64,000 bases of DNA from Streptomyces sp. NBC_00878. Its GTDB lineage: Bacteria > Actinomycetota > Actinomycetes > Streptomycetales > Streptomycetaceae. The notes beneath the pieces are model-generated. The model saw only the letters and a program-made list of their open reading frames with translations, made no database searches and had not been told where the DNA came from. Where the stretch lies: positions 7,316,001-7,380,000 of the forward strand of contig NZ_JAPEOK010000001.1 of the NCBI RefSeq assembly GCF_026341515.1, read 5' to 3'. Below, piece by piece: positions 1-8,329 of this stretch; within the stretch, counting starts at the first letter, position 1; every line of letters starts with the position of its first letter. The translations under genes and the position numbers were made by a program.

Positions 1-629
1 GCGCGCCCCTGCCCACCGAGGCCGAACTGATGGAGTCCCTCGGCGTCAGCCGCAACTCCGTCCGCGAGGCCCTCAAGGCACTCCAGGCCCTCGACATCGT
101 GGAGATCAGACACGGCTACGGCACCTACGTCGGTGAGGCGTCACTGACCCCGCTCGTCAACGGCCTGACCTTCCGCACGCTGGCCCAACAGGGCGACGAC
201 ACGGGCGCGTTGGCCGAGATACTCCAGATCCGGGAGGTCCTGGAGGAGGGGCTCGTCCGGCGGGTCGTGGGCAGGCTCTCGGACGCGGAGCTGGCTCGGC
301 TGGAGGCCGTGGTGGAACGGATGGAGGAGGCGGGTGCGGCGGGACATCCGTTCCCCGAACTCGACCGGGAATTCCACGAGTTGCTGTACGCGCCACTCGG
401 AAACGCCCTGGTGCCCCAGCTGTTGGGCGCCTTCTGGGCCGTGTTCCGGCGGGTGGCAGGCGTGCGGGGCTGGACGGACGATCCGACGCCCCATGTCACG
501 GTCCGCCGGCATCGTGACATCGTGGTCGCCCTGAGGGCGGGAGACGTGGAGGGGGCGCAGAAGGCGATGGCGGATCATTTCCGGGGGATCGAGGCGAGGG
601 CCGCGCAGGAGTCACGGGGGGTCGGATGA
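1..629 (+). CDS. GntR-family (FadR/FCD) transcriptional regulator, 5' end cut by window
   Basis: The frame is open from base 3 and reads PLPTEAELMESLGVSRNSVR, the core of a GntR winged-helix domain, so the true start lies upstream of the window and the ATG at 30 is internal. The C-terminal two thirds look like an all-helical FCD effector domain: DREFHELL, RRHRDIVVALRAGD and MADHF sit where the family keeps its Asp and His metal/ligand residues. FCD regulators usually sense carboxylates or sugar acids and repress adjacent catabolic genes. The target is not visible because the upstream side is missing. The stop overlaps the start of the next gene (ATGA at 626-629), so the two are probably co-translated. 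Confidence 0.88.
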   Translation, partial: APLPTEAELMESLGVSRNSVREALKALQALDIVEIRHGYGTYVGEASLTPLVNGLTFRTLAQQGDDTGALAEILQIREVLEEGLVRRVVGRLSDAELARLEAVVERMEEAGAAGHPFPELDREFHELLYAPLGNALVPQLLGAFWAVFRRVAGVRGWTDDPTPHVTVRRHRDIVVALRAGDVEGAQKAMADHFRGIEARAAQESRGVG

Positions 630-654
630 CGGGGGACGACGGGGGTCGGATGAC
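617..654 (+). repeat. 24-bp-period duplication of the stop/start junction
   Basis: The 14-mer GGGGGTCGGATGAC occurs at 617-630 and again at 641-654. The first copy contains the overlapping ATGA that ends the GntR gene and starts the next one. The second copy supplies a further in-frame ATG at 650, so the downstream gene has two start codons 24 bases apart in the same sequence context. Confidence 0.85.
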
Positions 655-1108
655 CGACGGCTGGGACGAGCGGGCGGCCGGTGTGCTGCGGCTGCCGTCC
701 GGGCGGCTGGTACGGGGCCGGGGGCTGCGGCACGGGCTCGACCCCTCGGCGGTCCGGCCGACGTACGGCGTCTATCTCCTCGGCAAGCGACCGCCCGAAG
801 TCCCTTGGGAGACACGGTGGTTGAGGTGGCCGGACTTCTGGCTGCCCCGGGACAGGGCGGACGCGCGGAAGGTCCTGACGGAGACCTGGGAGCGGGCCGC
901 GGATCCCGACGAGCGCGTCGAGGTCGCCTGCGGAGGCGGCCGGGGCCGGACCGGCACGGCACTGGCGTGCCTCGCCGTCCTGGACGGCGTACCGCCGGAC
1001 GAGGCCGTGGAGTTCGTACGACGGAACTACGACCGCCACGCCGTCGAGACGCCGTGGCAGCGGACATACGTACGCCGGTTCGAGGGGGGAGCGGGGCCCG
1101 GTTCGTGA
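626..1108 (+). CDS. Small protein-tyrosine/dual-specificity phosphatase-like protein
   Basis: 160 residues. The segment VACGGGRGRTGTALACLA contains the CX5R phosphate-binding loop of cysteine-dependent phosphatases (Cys followed five residues later by Arg, then TGT), and a downstream DEAVEFVR helix resembles the region following the P-loop in that superfamily. The usual His before the catalytic Cys is replaced by Ala (VAC rather than VHC). It may act on phosphotyrosine or another phosphomonoester; the substrate is unknown. The ATG at 626 overlaps the stop of the GntR regulator, and an alternative ATG at 650 lies in the duplicated junction. No signal peptide, so probably cytoplasmic. Confidence 0.72.
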   Translation: MTGDDGGRMTDGWDERAAGVLRLPSGRLVRGRGLRHGLDPSAVRPTYGVYLLGKRPPEVPWETRWLRWPDFWLPRDRADARKVLTETWERAADPDERVEVACGGGRGRTGTALACLAVLDGVPPDEAVEFVRRNYDRHAVETPWQRTYVRRFEGGAGPGS

Positions 1109-1221
1109 CGTAGCCGGTCCCCTTGGCGAGCCCTTCCGGCGCCCGCCGCTCATCCCTTGGTCGGGGTGCCGTAGACCATCGGCCGACAGCCGGAACTGCC
1201 CCGGGTCGACAGACTGACGGC

Positions 1222-2457
1222 ATGGAGAACACGGGGCGGAACCAGGGGCGGAACACAGCGAAGAACCAGGGGCAGAGCGCCGGGATCAGCAGGGCGCGGT
1301 TCATGGCGGCGGCGGTCGCCGGGGTCGGTGCGGCGGCGGGTCTGCCGGCCGGAGGGGCGTCGGCGTCCCCGGCTCAGCCCTCGTCCCAGCCGCCGTCCCC
1401 GTCCCCGTCCGGGTCGCTTCGAAGTGCGGCCGGAACCCCGCGCGGGCTCACCCACCGCGGTGTCGTCTACACCATCGGGGCCGGGGAGACGCCGGGCACG
1501 GCGTGGAGCGAGCGGCGGATGCGGGGCGACATCCGGGCGATCGCGGACGACCTGCACGCCGACACCGTCGAGGTCACCGGGGACGGGGTCGAGCGGCTGA
1601 ACGCCACGGCGAGCGAGGTCGCCGAGCGCGGGCTGCACGTCTGGCTGCAGCCGACGCTGGGGGACGTGCCGGAGCGGGAGATCCTGGAGCATCTGGTGGA
1701 GGCGGGGCGGCACGGGGAGCGGCTCCGGAAGCAGGGCGCCAAGGTCACCCTCGCCGTGGGCTGCGAGTTCTGGCTGTTCGTGCCGGGGATCGTGCCCGGG
1801 GCCGACGTCTCCGAGCGGATCGACAACCTGCAGAAGGGCAACTTCGATGTCGTGGAGATGCAGAAGAGGCTGGCCAGGTTCACCGCGAAGGCGGCGGCGG
1901 TCGGGCGGTCCGTGTTCCGCGGCAAGCTGAGCTACGCAGCCATGCAGGACCCGACCTTCGAGAACGTCGACTGGAACCTCTTCGACATCGTGGGCATCGA
2001 CTACTACTCGTACTTCCCCCAACGGGCCGACTACGTCCGTGAGTTGAGGAAGTTCCTGCGCTGGGGCAAGCCGCTCGCGATCACCGAGTTCGGCACCTGC
2101 ACGTTCGTCGGTGCCCCGGAACAGGGCGGGATGGGCTGGAGCATCGTCGACTATGACAAGACACCGCCGGAGATCAAGGGAAACGTGGTGCGCAGCGAAC
2201 GCGTACAGGCGGCGTACCTCACCGATCTCCTCGACGTCTTCGAGTCGATGAACCTGTACGGGGCGATGGCGTTCGAGTTCATCACCGCCGACGCTCCGCA
2301 CCGCCCCGACAACCCGCGGTATGACCTGGACATGGCGTCCTACGCCGTCGTCAAGCCCATCAAGGACCGCCCCGACGATCCGGAATCGGACTGGCACTGG
2401 GAGCCGAAGGAGGCCTACCACGCGGTGGCCCGGCACTACGGCCGGGCGCGCTGCTGA
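1222..2457 (+). CDS. Secreted TIM-barrel, glycosidase-like protein
   Basis: From the ATG at 1222 the protein is about 411 residues (the frame is open 33 codons further upstream without a better start). The N-terminus has a hydrophilic stretch, a hydrophobic Ala-rich segment (FMAAAVAGVGAAAGLPAG) and an ASAS-type cleavage region followed by a Pro/Ser-rich linker, consistent with export. The body reads like a TIM-barrel glycoside hydrolase: HVWLQPTLGDVPE, FDIVGIDYYSYFP and KPLAITEFGTCTF, the last with a Glu where clan-A hydrolases place the nucleophile. No family is certain. From memory, similar streptomycete proteins carry the automatic label 'abortive phage infection protein', which nothing visible here supports. 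It converges on the methyltransferase gene. Confidence 0.65.
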   Translation: MENTGRNQGRNTAKNQGQSAGISRARFMAAAVAGVGAAAGLPAGGASASPAQPSSQPPSPSPSGSLRSAAGTPRGLTHRGVVYTIGAGETPGTAWSERRMRGDIRAIADDLHADTVEVTGDGVERLNATASEVAERGLHVWLQPTLGDVPEREILEHLVEAGRHGERLRKQGAKVTLAVGCEFWLFVPGIVPGADVSERIDNLQKGNFDVVEMQKRLARFTAKAAAVGRSVFRGKLSYAAMQDPTFENVDWNLFDIVGIDYYSYFPQRADYVRELRKFLRWGKPLAITEFGTCTFVGAPEQGGMGWSIVDYDKTPPEIKGNVVRSERVQAAYLTDLLDVFESMNLYGAMAFEFITADAPHRPDNPRYDLDMASYAVVKPIKDRPDDPESDWHWEPKEAYHAVARHYGRARC

Positions 2458-2503
2458 GCCGTCGGTTTCACTGGCGGATTCACCGTCAGGTCAAGCAGCG
2501 GGA

Positions 2504-3076
2504 TCAGCTGCGGGTGGCGCGGAAGCGGACGGCGCCGGACTCGGGGTGCCGGTCCACCGACACGTCCGTGAAGCCCGCCTTCGCCAGACGCTCCGGCAGA
2601 CCGACCGGATCCACCGTGTTCATCGTGTCCCTGAAGTGCAGCAACCGGAACCGGAGACTCGGCTGGCTGTCGCACCCGGCGAAGACGCCGCCGGGGCGCA
2701 GCACCCGGTGGGCCTCCGCGAAGATCCGGTCCTGCTGGGCGGACGTCGGCACATGGTGGAGCATCACGAAGCAGACGACGGAGGAGAAGCTCTCGTCCGG
2801 CAACGGCATCGCGGCTCCGTCGGCGTGCAGGATCGTGGCCCGGTCGCCCCACTTCCGCTCCAGCAGGGCGGCCGTGCCCTCGTCGACCTCGACGGCCGTG
2901 ACACGGGGGACCTGCTCGATCAGTACGCGCAGATTCGCACCGTAGCCCGGACCGATCTCCAGTACGTCGTCGCCGAGGTGGACGTCCGCCAGGGTCCAGG
3001 GAAGGATGTGGTCCCTGGTCGTCCGGGCCCACTCCTCGGAGCTGCACAGCTTGCGGTGTGCTCGGTTCATCGGCAT
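2504..3076 (-). CDS. Class I SAM-dependent methyltransferase
   Basis: About 190 residues from the ATG at 3074-3076 (a second ATG follows at 3068-3070). Motif I is visible as DDVLEIGPGYGANLR, the acidic end of beta 2 as VTAVEVDEG, motif II as LHADGAAMPLPDESF, and the post-motif II helix as HRVLRPGGVFAGC. This is the layout of small Methyltransf_11-type enzymes that methylate small molecules in the cytoplasm. The reading frame continues upstream through the 15-bp repeat array, but that extension is translated repeat and is not needed by the fold. The gene is divergent from the AraC-type regulator starting at 3132, which may control it. Confidence 0.85.
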   Translation of the reverse strand: MPMNRAHRKLCSSEEWARTTRDHILPWTLADVHLGDDVLEIGPGYGANLRVLIEQVPRVTAVEVDEGTAALLERKWGDRATILHADGAAMPLPDESFSSVVCFVMLHHVPTSAQQDRIFAEAHRVLRPGGVFAGCDSQPSLRFRLLHFRDTMNTVDPVGLPERLAKAGFTDVSVDRHPESGAVRFRATRS

Positions 3077-3131
3077 GAGACGACGGTACGAGCGGGGCGA
3101 CGGTGTCCGATACGGGCTACGCTGCCGATCC

Positions 3132-4037
3132 ATGTCGCCAAACGGACAGTCGCCAAATGGGCGGTCGCCAAATGGGCGGTCGCCAAATGGGCGGTCGCCA
3201 AATGGGCGGTCGCCAAATGGGCGGTCGCCAAATGGGCGGTCGCCAAATGGGCGGTCGCCAAATGGGCGGTCGGCGAGCGGTCCCTCGGCGAGCGGACCCT
3301 CGGCCGCCACCGCGATCTTCATCGGCCACTTCGCGATGCCGAGGGGCACCGCGTTCGGCAGTCACTGGCACACGTTCCACCAACTCGCCTGGGCCGCAAA
3401 GGGGTTGCTCCGGGTGACCAGCGAGCACGGCACCTGGCTCCTGCCGCCGTCGCTGGCACTGTGGATCCCCGCCCGGGTGGCCCATACGACGCAGGCGGAG
3501 GGTGACGCCGTCATGCGCAGCCCGTACGTGAACCCGGCGGCGTGCCCGGAGATCACCTGGACCGAGCCCACGGTGGTGGCCGTGGACCCCCTGCTCCGGG
3601 CCCTCATCGACCACCTCGTACGCGAGGACCTCGCCCCCGAGGCCCGGTCGCGCGCGGAAGCCGTACTCCTGGACGTACTGCGTCCCGTCCCGGTCACCAG
3701 TGTCTCGGTGACCGAACCCCACGACCCGCGGGCCGTCAGGGTGGCCAGGGCCCTCGCCGCCGACCCCGCGGACGGGCGCCCCCTGGCGTCCTGGGGCGTC
3801 GAAGTCGGCGCGAGCGCCCGTACGTTGGCCCGGCTCTTCGTCGCCGAGACGGGTCTCGCCTTCGGCCAGTGGCGGGAGCGGTTGCGCATGCGGTCGGCGA
3901 TGCCGTACCTCGCCGAGGGGCTGCCGATCGAGTCCGTGGCCCGCCGCGTGGGCTATGCCTCCGCCAGTTCCTTCGTCGCCGCGTTCCACCGAGTGGTGGG
4001 CCTGACGCCCAGGCAGTACTTCCCGGTCCGTGACTGA
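3132..4037 (+). CDS. AraC-family regulator with N-terminal SPNGR repeats
   Basis: From ATG 3132 the protein is about 301 residues. Residues 2-46 are SPNGQ followed by eight exact SPNGR pentapeptides, then two SASGP units. A cupin-type sensor domain follows (FGSHWHTFHQLAWAAKG, ALWIPARVAH), then a two-helix-turn-helix AraC domain (ASARTLARLFVAETGLAFGQW and IESVARRVGYASASSFVAAF). The domain order matches the cupin-AraC regulators of efflux or catabolic genes. No in-frame start exists inside the repeats, so if 3132 is the start the repeats are translated. The gene is divergent from the methyltransferase, its likely target. A later start just before the cupin is possible if a rare codon is used. 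Confidence 0.82.
   Translation: MSPNGQSPNGRSPNGRSPNGRSPNGRSPNGRSPNGRSPNGRSPNGRSASGPSASGPSAATAIFIGHFAMPRGTAFGSHWHTFHQLAWAAKGLLRVTSEHGTWLLPPSLALWIPARVAHTTQAEGDAVMRSPYVNPAACPEITWTEPTVVAVDPLLRALIDHLVREDLAPEARSRAEAVLLDVLRPVPVTSVSVTEPHDPRAVRVARALAADPADGRPLASWGVEVGASARTLARLFVAETGLAFGQWRERLRMRSAMPYLAEGLPIESVARRVGYASASSFVAAFHRVVGLTPRQYFPVRD
3135..3299 (+). repeat. 15-bp tandem repeat array, eight perfect copies
   Basis: The unit TCGCCAAATGGGCGG is present as eight identical copies at 3150-3269, preceded by one variant copy (3135-3149) and followed by two diverged units TCGGCGAGCGG(T/A)CCC (3270-3299). Because 15 is a multiple of three, copy-number change would add or remove SPNGR pentapeptides without shifting frame; all six frames stay open across it. 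It occupies the start of the AraC gene, in the divergent region with the methyltransferase. Confidence 0.95.
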
Positions 4038-4069
4038 GGGGTCCCCGTCAGCGCGGGGGCAGCGAGGGG

Positions 4070-5560
4070 TCAGTACGAGGTCGGCCCCGGCCACACCGAC
4101 GAGGCGTCGTCGCGGTCGGGGTCCGGGAGCCGGATCGGGCGGACCGGGACGGTGTAGGCGCGGCCATCGGTGGTGGCGGTCCAGGGGGAGGGGTGGCCGG
4201 AGTAGCTCAGGGTCGTCAGGGCGAAGACGTTGTCGGCGTAGATCTCGACGTACTCGCCGATGGTGAGGATGCGCAGGGTGGCGGCGGGCTCGGTGAGCAC
4301 CGTCTCGCCGAGTCGTGCGCCGTCGGGGCCGGTGACCCAGAGGTCCTTGCCGTCGCAGCCCACGGTGAGGGCGGGGCGCCCGGCGCCCGGGGCGTCCGTG
4401 CGAACGGTGACCTCGACGGGACGGCCGAAGACGCCGATGTCGCCGACCGCGTGGGGGGCGGGGTCGTCCGTCGCCTCGTCGAGCCAGGCGTTCAGGCCGC
4501 TCCACCATTCCAGCCTGGGTGCTGAACCAGCCTTCACCACAAGGGACTTGGGCTGCGCGAGCATGCCCCGGCAGCGCTCCCCGGTGTCGGTGAGGCCGAC
4601 CCGGCGGGGCGTGGTGTGCAGCACTACCCGGGATCCGTCGGGGGCGGCGATGACGCGAGGGGCGTACGAGCCGGTAGGGCCGAGCGGGCCGCGGCGGGTC
4701 CAGGGGCCGCGCAGGCGAGGGGCGGTCCACGCCTCGAAGCCGCGGGTGGCACCGACCGAGCCGAGCAGCAGCCAACTGCCGTCGTCGAGACGTTCCAGAA
4801 CCGGGCACTCCAACTCGTCCACGTCACCTGGTGAGATGAGCGGCGGCTGTACGGTCCAGTGCTCCAGGTCGTCCGAAGTCGCCCAGCCGACACAGCCGCT
4901 GACCTCGACGGGCAGGGAGGCATCGGCGGCACAGACCACCATCACCCAGCCCCCGCCCCCGCCCCCGCCTTCGCCCCCGCCCCCGCCCCCACCACCGCTC
5001 TCGCCTCCACCACCGCTCTCGCCCTCACCATCGCTCTCGCCTTCGTCGTCGCGTACGACGAACGGGTCGCGCCAGCCCATGTGTTCACCGGTGCGGTACC
5101 AGCGCGGGTCCGCCTCGACGACCGGCCCGGTGCCGTGGCGCCGCCAGCCGGTGCCGTCGGTGCGGTCGGAGTACGCGAGGCCGACGGCCTGGAGCGGCCA
5201 GCCGTCCGGCGTCAGTCCGCTCACCCCTGTGTAGAACATCGCCATTCCGGTGCCGTGCCGGAAGGGGTGCATGGTCCACACGGCCTGCTCGTCGAAGCGG
5301 CCGGGCAGCCCGTTGCCGAAGGCGGTGCCCTGGCACTGCCAGCCGACCAGGTCGGCGGAGGTCGCCCGCCCGTAGGAGGTCTCCATCCGCAGGTGGTCGA
5401 ACTCCGCTGTCCAGGGCCCTTGTAGATGCAGCACCGCGTACGTGCCGTCCTCGTCGCGAAGGAGGGCGAAGTCGTTCACGCACAGGCCGGGCGGGGCGTA
5501 TCGCATGCGCAGTTCCTGTCGGCTCACAGCGCCCAAACGCATGCGCTGACCATTGATCAC
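4070..5560 (-). CDS. GH32-like glycosidase (beta-fructosidase superfamily) with glycine-rich insert
   Basis: About 496 residues from a GTG at 5560; an ATG at 5542 is a plausible alternative. The five-bladed propeller signature of GH32/GH68 enzymes is recognisable: LCVNDF for the nucleophile Asp, WRDPFVV for the RDP motif, and ELECPVLERL for the EC(P) acid/base Glu. The C-terminal part resembles the beta-sandwich of GH32 enzymes. No signal peptide, so it may hydrolyse imported oligosaccharide, such as a sucrose- or fructan-type sugar, in the cytoplasm. A low-complexity Gly/Glu/Ser stretch is inserted directly after the RDP motif, which is unusual. The gene is divergent from a LacI regulator and a sugar ABC operon; a LacI-type palindrome lies at 5599-5612. 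Confidence 0.78.
   Translation of the reverse strand: MINGQRMRLGAVSRQELRMRYAPPGLCVNDFALLRDEDGTYAVLHLQGPWTAEFDHLRMETSYGRATSADLVGWQCQGTAFGNGLPGRFDEQAVWTMHPFRHGTGMAMFYTGVSGLTPDGWPLQAVGLAYSDRTDGTGWRRHGTGPVVEADPRWYRTGEHMGWRDPFVVRDDEGESDGEGESGGGGESGGGGGGGGEGGGGGGGWVMVVCAADASLPVEVSGCVGWATSDDLEHWTVQPPLISPGDVDELECPVLERLDDGSWLLLGSVGATRGFEAWTAPRLRGPWTRRGPLGPTGSYAPRVIAAPDGSRVVLHTTPRRVGLTDTGERCRGMLAQPKSLVVKAGSAPRLEWWSGLNAWLDEATDDPAPHAVGDIGVFGRPVEVTVRTDAPGAGRPALTVGCDGKDLWVTGPDGARLGETVLTEPAATLRILTIGEYVEIYADNVFALTTLSYSGHPSPWTATTDGRAYTVPVRPIRLPDPDRDDASSVWPGPTSY
4949..5049 (-). repeat. Low-complexity G-rich insert inside the GH32-like gene
   Basis: On the coding strand this stretch is repeated GGTGGTGGAGGCGAGAGC-like units followed by runs of GGGGGC. 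It encodes roughly 30 residues that are almost only Gly, Glu, Ser and Asp, between the RDP motif strand and the following hydrophobic strand (WVMVVCAAD). Six or more runs of four to five guanines, each separated by a single C or short spacer, could form a G-quadruplex in the coding strand or the mRNA. Confidence 0.8.
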
Positions 5561-5598
5561 ATCGGTATCACTTGAGATTCAGCCCCAGTAGATATGAA

Positions 5599-5612
5599 CG
5601 CAAACGCTTGCG
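5599..5612. promoter_or_regulatory. LacI-family operator candidate
   Basis: CGCAAACGCTTGCG is palindromic except at two positions (CGCAA-CG-TTGCG), with the central CG typical of LacI/GalR operators. It lies about 40 bases upstream of the GH32-like gene start and about 190 bases upstream of the LacI gene, in their divergent region, so it is probably bound by that LacI protein. Confidence 0.7.
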
Positions 5613-5665
5613 CAACAACGAAGGCAGGTCTACGGTCGCGTCACCCACAGATCACACCGACGTGA

Positions 5666-5785
5666 AATCAGACGCGCAGTCAGAGGCTCAGCCATAGACG
5701 CAATCAGACGCACAGTCAGACATGTAGCCAGAGGCGCAATCAGAGGCGCAGTCAGACGCGCAATCAGACGCGAAACCAGCGGGAG
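5666..5785 (+). repeat. 12-bp imperfect tandem repeats in the lacI leader
   Basis: Nine consecutive 12-bp units of the form A(A/G)(T/C)CA(G/T)A(C/G)(G/A)NNN, for example AATCAGACGCGC (5666-5677), AGTCAGAGGCTC (5678-5689) and AATCAGACGCAC (5702-5713), with a tenth diverged unit running into the ribosome-binding site GGGAGGA. They fill the space between the operator and the LacI start. Confidence 0.85.
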
Positions 5786-5795
5786 GAACTGAGCC

Positions 5796-6815
5796 GTGAC
5801 GGTCAGCATCAACGACGTCGCCCGTGCCGCCGGCGTCTCCGCGTCCACCGTGTCCCGCGCCCTGCGCGGCCGGACGGGCGTCTCCGACGAGGTGCGGGAC
5901 CGGATCGCGGCCGTCGCCGCACAGCTCGGCTACACCGCTTCCCGCTCCGCCTCCAGCCTGGCCAGCGGCCGCACTTACACGATCGGGGTCGTCGTCCCGT
6001 ACGTGGGCCGCTGGTTCTTCGGCACCGTGCTCGACGCGGCGGAGCAGGTGTTCAGCGCCGCCGGGTACGACGTCCTGCTGTACAACCTGGGCGCGCCCGA
6101 GTCACGCAAGCGTTTCTTCACCAAGCTGCCGGTCCGCAAGCGGGTGGACGCGGTGCTGTCGCTGCTCATACCCGACGAGGAGGAGTCCACGGCGCTGCGT
6201 TCCCTGGGCGTGCCACTGGCCAGCACGGTCGGCGGCGCCCGGCCCGGCTTCACCGTGGTCGGCATCGACGACCGGGCGGGCGCGGAGAGCGCCGTACGGC
6301 ATCTGGTGAACCTCGGCCACCGCCGGATCGGCATGATCAGCGGATCCAGCGGGCCGCTGCACTGGACCACGCCCGTCGAGCGCCGCCGGGGCTATCTCGA
6401 CGTCCTGGCCGAGGCCGGGATCGAGCACGACCCGGCCCTGGAGGCGGACGGCTACTACACCGTCGAGGGCGGCGAGCGGGCGATGACCGAGCTGTTGGCC
6501 GCCGCCCGGCCGCCGACCGCCGTGTTCGCGCAGTCCGACGAGATGGCGATGGGCGCGTTGCGTGCCCTGCGGCGGCATCGGCTGAGGGTGCCGGACGACG
6601 TGTCGGTCGTCGGCTTCGACGATCACGAACTCGCCGACGTGGTCGGCCTGACGACCGTCGCCCAGCCGGTCGCGGGCCAGGGCGCCGAGGCCGCCCGGCT
6701 GCTGCTGCGGCAGCTCGACGAGCCGGACGCCGAACACCCCGGCCATGTGCAGATGCCCATCCACTTCGTGCTGCGCGAGACCACGGCCCCGCCGCGCCCG
6801 CGCGGACCGCAGTGA
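5796..6815 (+). CDS. LacI-family transcriptional regulator of the sugar locus
   Basis: 339 residues from a GTG at 5796 preceded by GGGAGGA. The N-terminal helix-turn-helix and hinge are canonical: SINDVARAAGVSASTVSRAL, then YTASRSASSLASGRTYTIGV. The core is a periplasmic-binding-protein-like sugar domain (VVGIDDRAGAESAVRHL, GHRRIGMISG, AVFAQSDEMAMGALRAL, VSVVGFDDHELADVV). It most likely represses the divergent GH32-like gene and the downstream ABC operon until its sugar ligand is present. The leader contains a 12-bp tandem repeat array and, further upstream, a LacI-type palindrome. Confidence 0.93.
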   Translation: MTVSINDVARAAGVSASTVSRALRGRTGVSDEVRDRIAAVAAQLGYTASRSASSLASGRTYTIGVVVPYVGRWFFGTVLDAAEQVFSAAGYDVLLYNLGAPESRKRFFTKLPVRKRVDAVLSLLIPDEEESTALRSLGVPLASTVGGARPGFTVVGIDDRAGAESAVRHLVNLGHRRIGMISGSSGPLHWTTPVERRRGYLDVLAEAGIEHDPALEADGYYTVEGGERAMTELLAAARPPTAVFAQSDEMAMGALRALRRHRLRVPDDVSVVGFDDHELADVVGLTTVAQPVAGQGAEAARLLLRQLDEPDAEHPGHVQMPIHFVLRETTAPPRPRGPQ

Positions 6816-6930
6816 CCGTCCCAGCCCCACACCCTCACGCCCTCACACCCCCACCCCCTCACGCCTGGAAGCACACCAGCGCAGAAGCACTTCGCACCTC
6901 GAACCCTCGCCACAGCACGGAGGCAAGCCC

Positions 6931-8325
6931 ATGAGTTCAAGGACGAGTTCAAGGACCGGCAGGCACGGTCACACCATCCGCGCCACCCGCGCCAACCGCG
7001 CCATCCACACGACCCTGGCCCTCGCCCTGCCCCTGGCCGCGCTGGCGGCCTGCGGCGGAGGCAGCGGCACCGAAACCTCCGCCGAGGAGGGCAGCGGCAA
7101 GGGAACGATCAGCGTCTGGGCCCACCAGGGGCAGAAGAGTGAGGCCACCGCGCTCCAGAACGCGGTGAAGTCCTTCAACTCCTCGCAGAGCGCGATCAAG
7201 GTCGACCTGAAGCTGATACCCGAGAACGACTACACGAAGACCATCACCGCCACCGACGCCTCCAAGCTGCCGGACGTGATGGAGTTCGACGGCCCGACGA
7301 TGGCGAACTTCGTCTACAACAAGAAGCTCGCCCCGATCGACACGTACGTCTCCGCCAAGACCATGGACAACGCCACCCCGGCGAGCAAGGCGCAGGGCGA
7401 GATAGACGGCAAGCACTACGGGCTGGGCATGTTCGACTCAGGGCTCGGGGTCTACGGCAACAAGAAGCTGCTGGACGCGGCCGGGGTGAAGTACCCCACG
7501 GGTCTGTCCGACGACTGGACGGCGGCCGAGTTCACCGCCGCGCTCAAGACACTCAAGGCCAACGCCAACTCCAAGGACTCCGACGGAAAGGTCCTCGACC
7601 TCCAGGAGACCGGCGGTTACGCCAACGAGTGGGGCACGTACGGCTTCGCCCCGATCGTCTGGTCGGCGGGGGGCTCCCTCCTCAAGGATGGCAAGGCGGA
7701 AGGTGCTCTCGACACCCCTGCCGTGGTCTCCGCCCTGAAGACCTTCCAGTCCTGGAAGACGTACGTCGACCCCAACACCGACGGCAACGCCTTCGCCAAG
7801 GGCCGGGTCGCGCTGAGCTGGGTCGGCCACTGGATGTACCCCGCCTACAGCGAGGCCCTCGGCGACGACCTCGTGGTGATGCCGCTGCCCGACTTCGGCA
7901 ACGGCCCCAAGACCGGCCAGGGTTCCTGGGCGTGGGGCATCGGCGCGGACACGAAGAACGCCAAGGCGGCGGGCGCGTTCCTCGACACCCTGCTGAACGA
8001 CACCAACATCAAGGCGATGACGACGGCCAACGGCGCCGTGCCCGCCACCCAATCCTCGCTCGCCGCAAGCGAGTTGTACCAGCAGGGCGGTCCGCTCCAG
8101 CTCTTCGCCGACCAGCTCGCCAAGCCCTGCGGCGACAGCGACATCACCAAGTCGTGTGTCGCGGTCACCCGCCCGGTGACCGCCGGATACCCGGTCATCA
8201 CCGCCAAGTTCAGCGAGGCCCTGAACTCGGTCTACGGCGGCGCCGACCCCAAGAGCGCCCTGGAGAAGGCGGCCCGCGCCATCGACCGGGACTACTCGGA
8301 CAACGCCGGCTACGAGATCCCGTAA
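6931..8325 (+). CDS. Sugar ABC transporter substrate-binding lipoprotein
   Basis: 464 residues from ATG 6931, with GGAGGCAAG upstream. The signal peptide ends in a lipobox LAALAACGGG, so the mature protein should be a lipid-anchored extracellular binding protein. The body is a family 1 solute-binding protein: ISVWAHQGQKSEATALQ, an N-terminal substrate contact region PDVMEFDGPTMANFV, WGTYGFAPIVWSAGG and ALSWVGHWMYPAYSEAL. It belongs to the carbohydrate uptake (CUT1) type and feeds the two permeases that follow at once. No ATPase gene is in the operon; streptomycetes normally energise such systems with the shared ATPase MsiK. The first codons contain a 12-bp duplication (MSSRTSSRT). Confidence 0.93.
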   Translation: MSSRTSSRTGRHGHTIRATRANRAIHTTLALALPLAALAACGGGSGTETSAEEGSGKGTISVWAHQGQKSEATALQNAVKSFNSSQSAIKVDLKLIPENDYTKTITATDASKLPDVMEFDGPTMANFVYNKKLAPIDTYVSAKTMDNATPASKAQGEIDGKHYGLGMFDSGLGVYGNKKLLDAAGVKYPTGLSDDWTAAEFTAALKTLKANANSKDSDGKVLDLQETGGYANEWGTYGFAPIVWSAGGSLLKDGKAEGALDTPAVVSALKTFQSWKTYVDPNTDGNAFAKGRVALSWVGHWMYPAYSEALGDDLVVMPLPDFGNGPKTGQGSWAWGIGADTKNAKAAGAFLDTLLNDTNIKAMTTANGAVPATQSSLAASELYQQGGPLQLFADQLAKPCGDSDITKSCVAVTRPVTAGYPVITAKFSEALNSVYGGADPKSALEKAARAIDRDYSDNAGYEIP

Positions 8326-8329
8326 GCCC

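Noticed and set aside
3135..3299. Possible CRISPR array
   Set aside because: Repeats are 15 bp and contiguous, with no spacers and no cas genes nearby; they are a coding tandem repeat.
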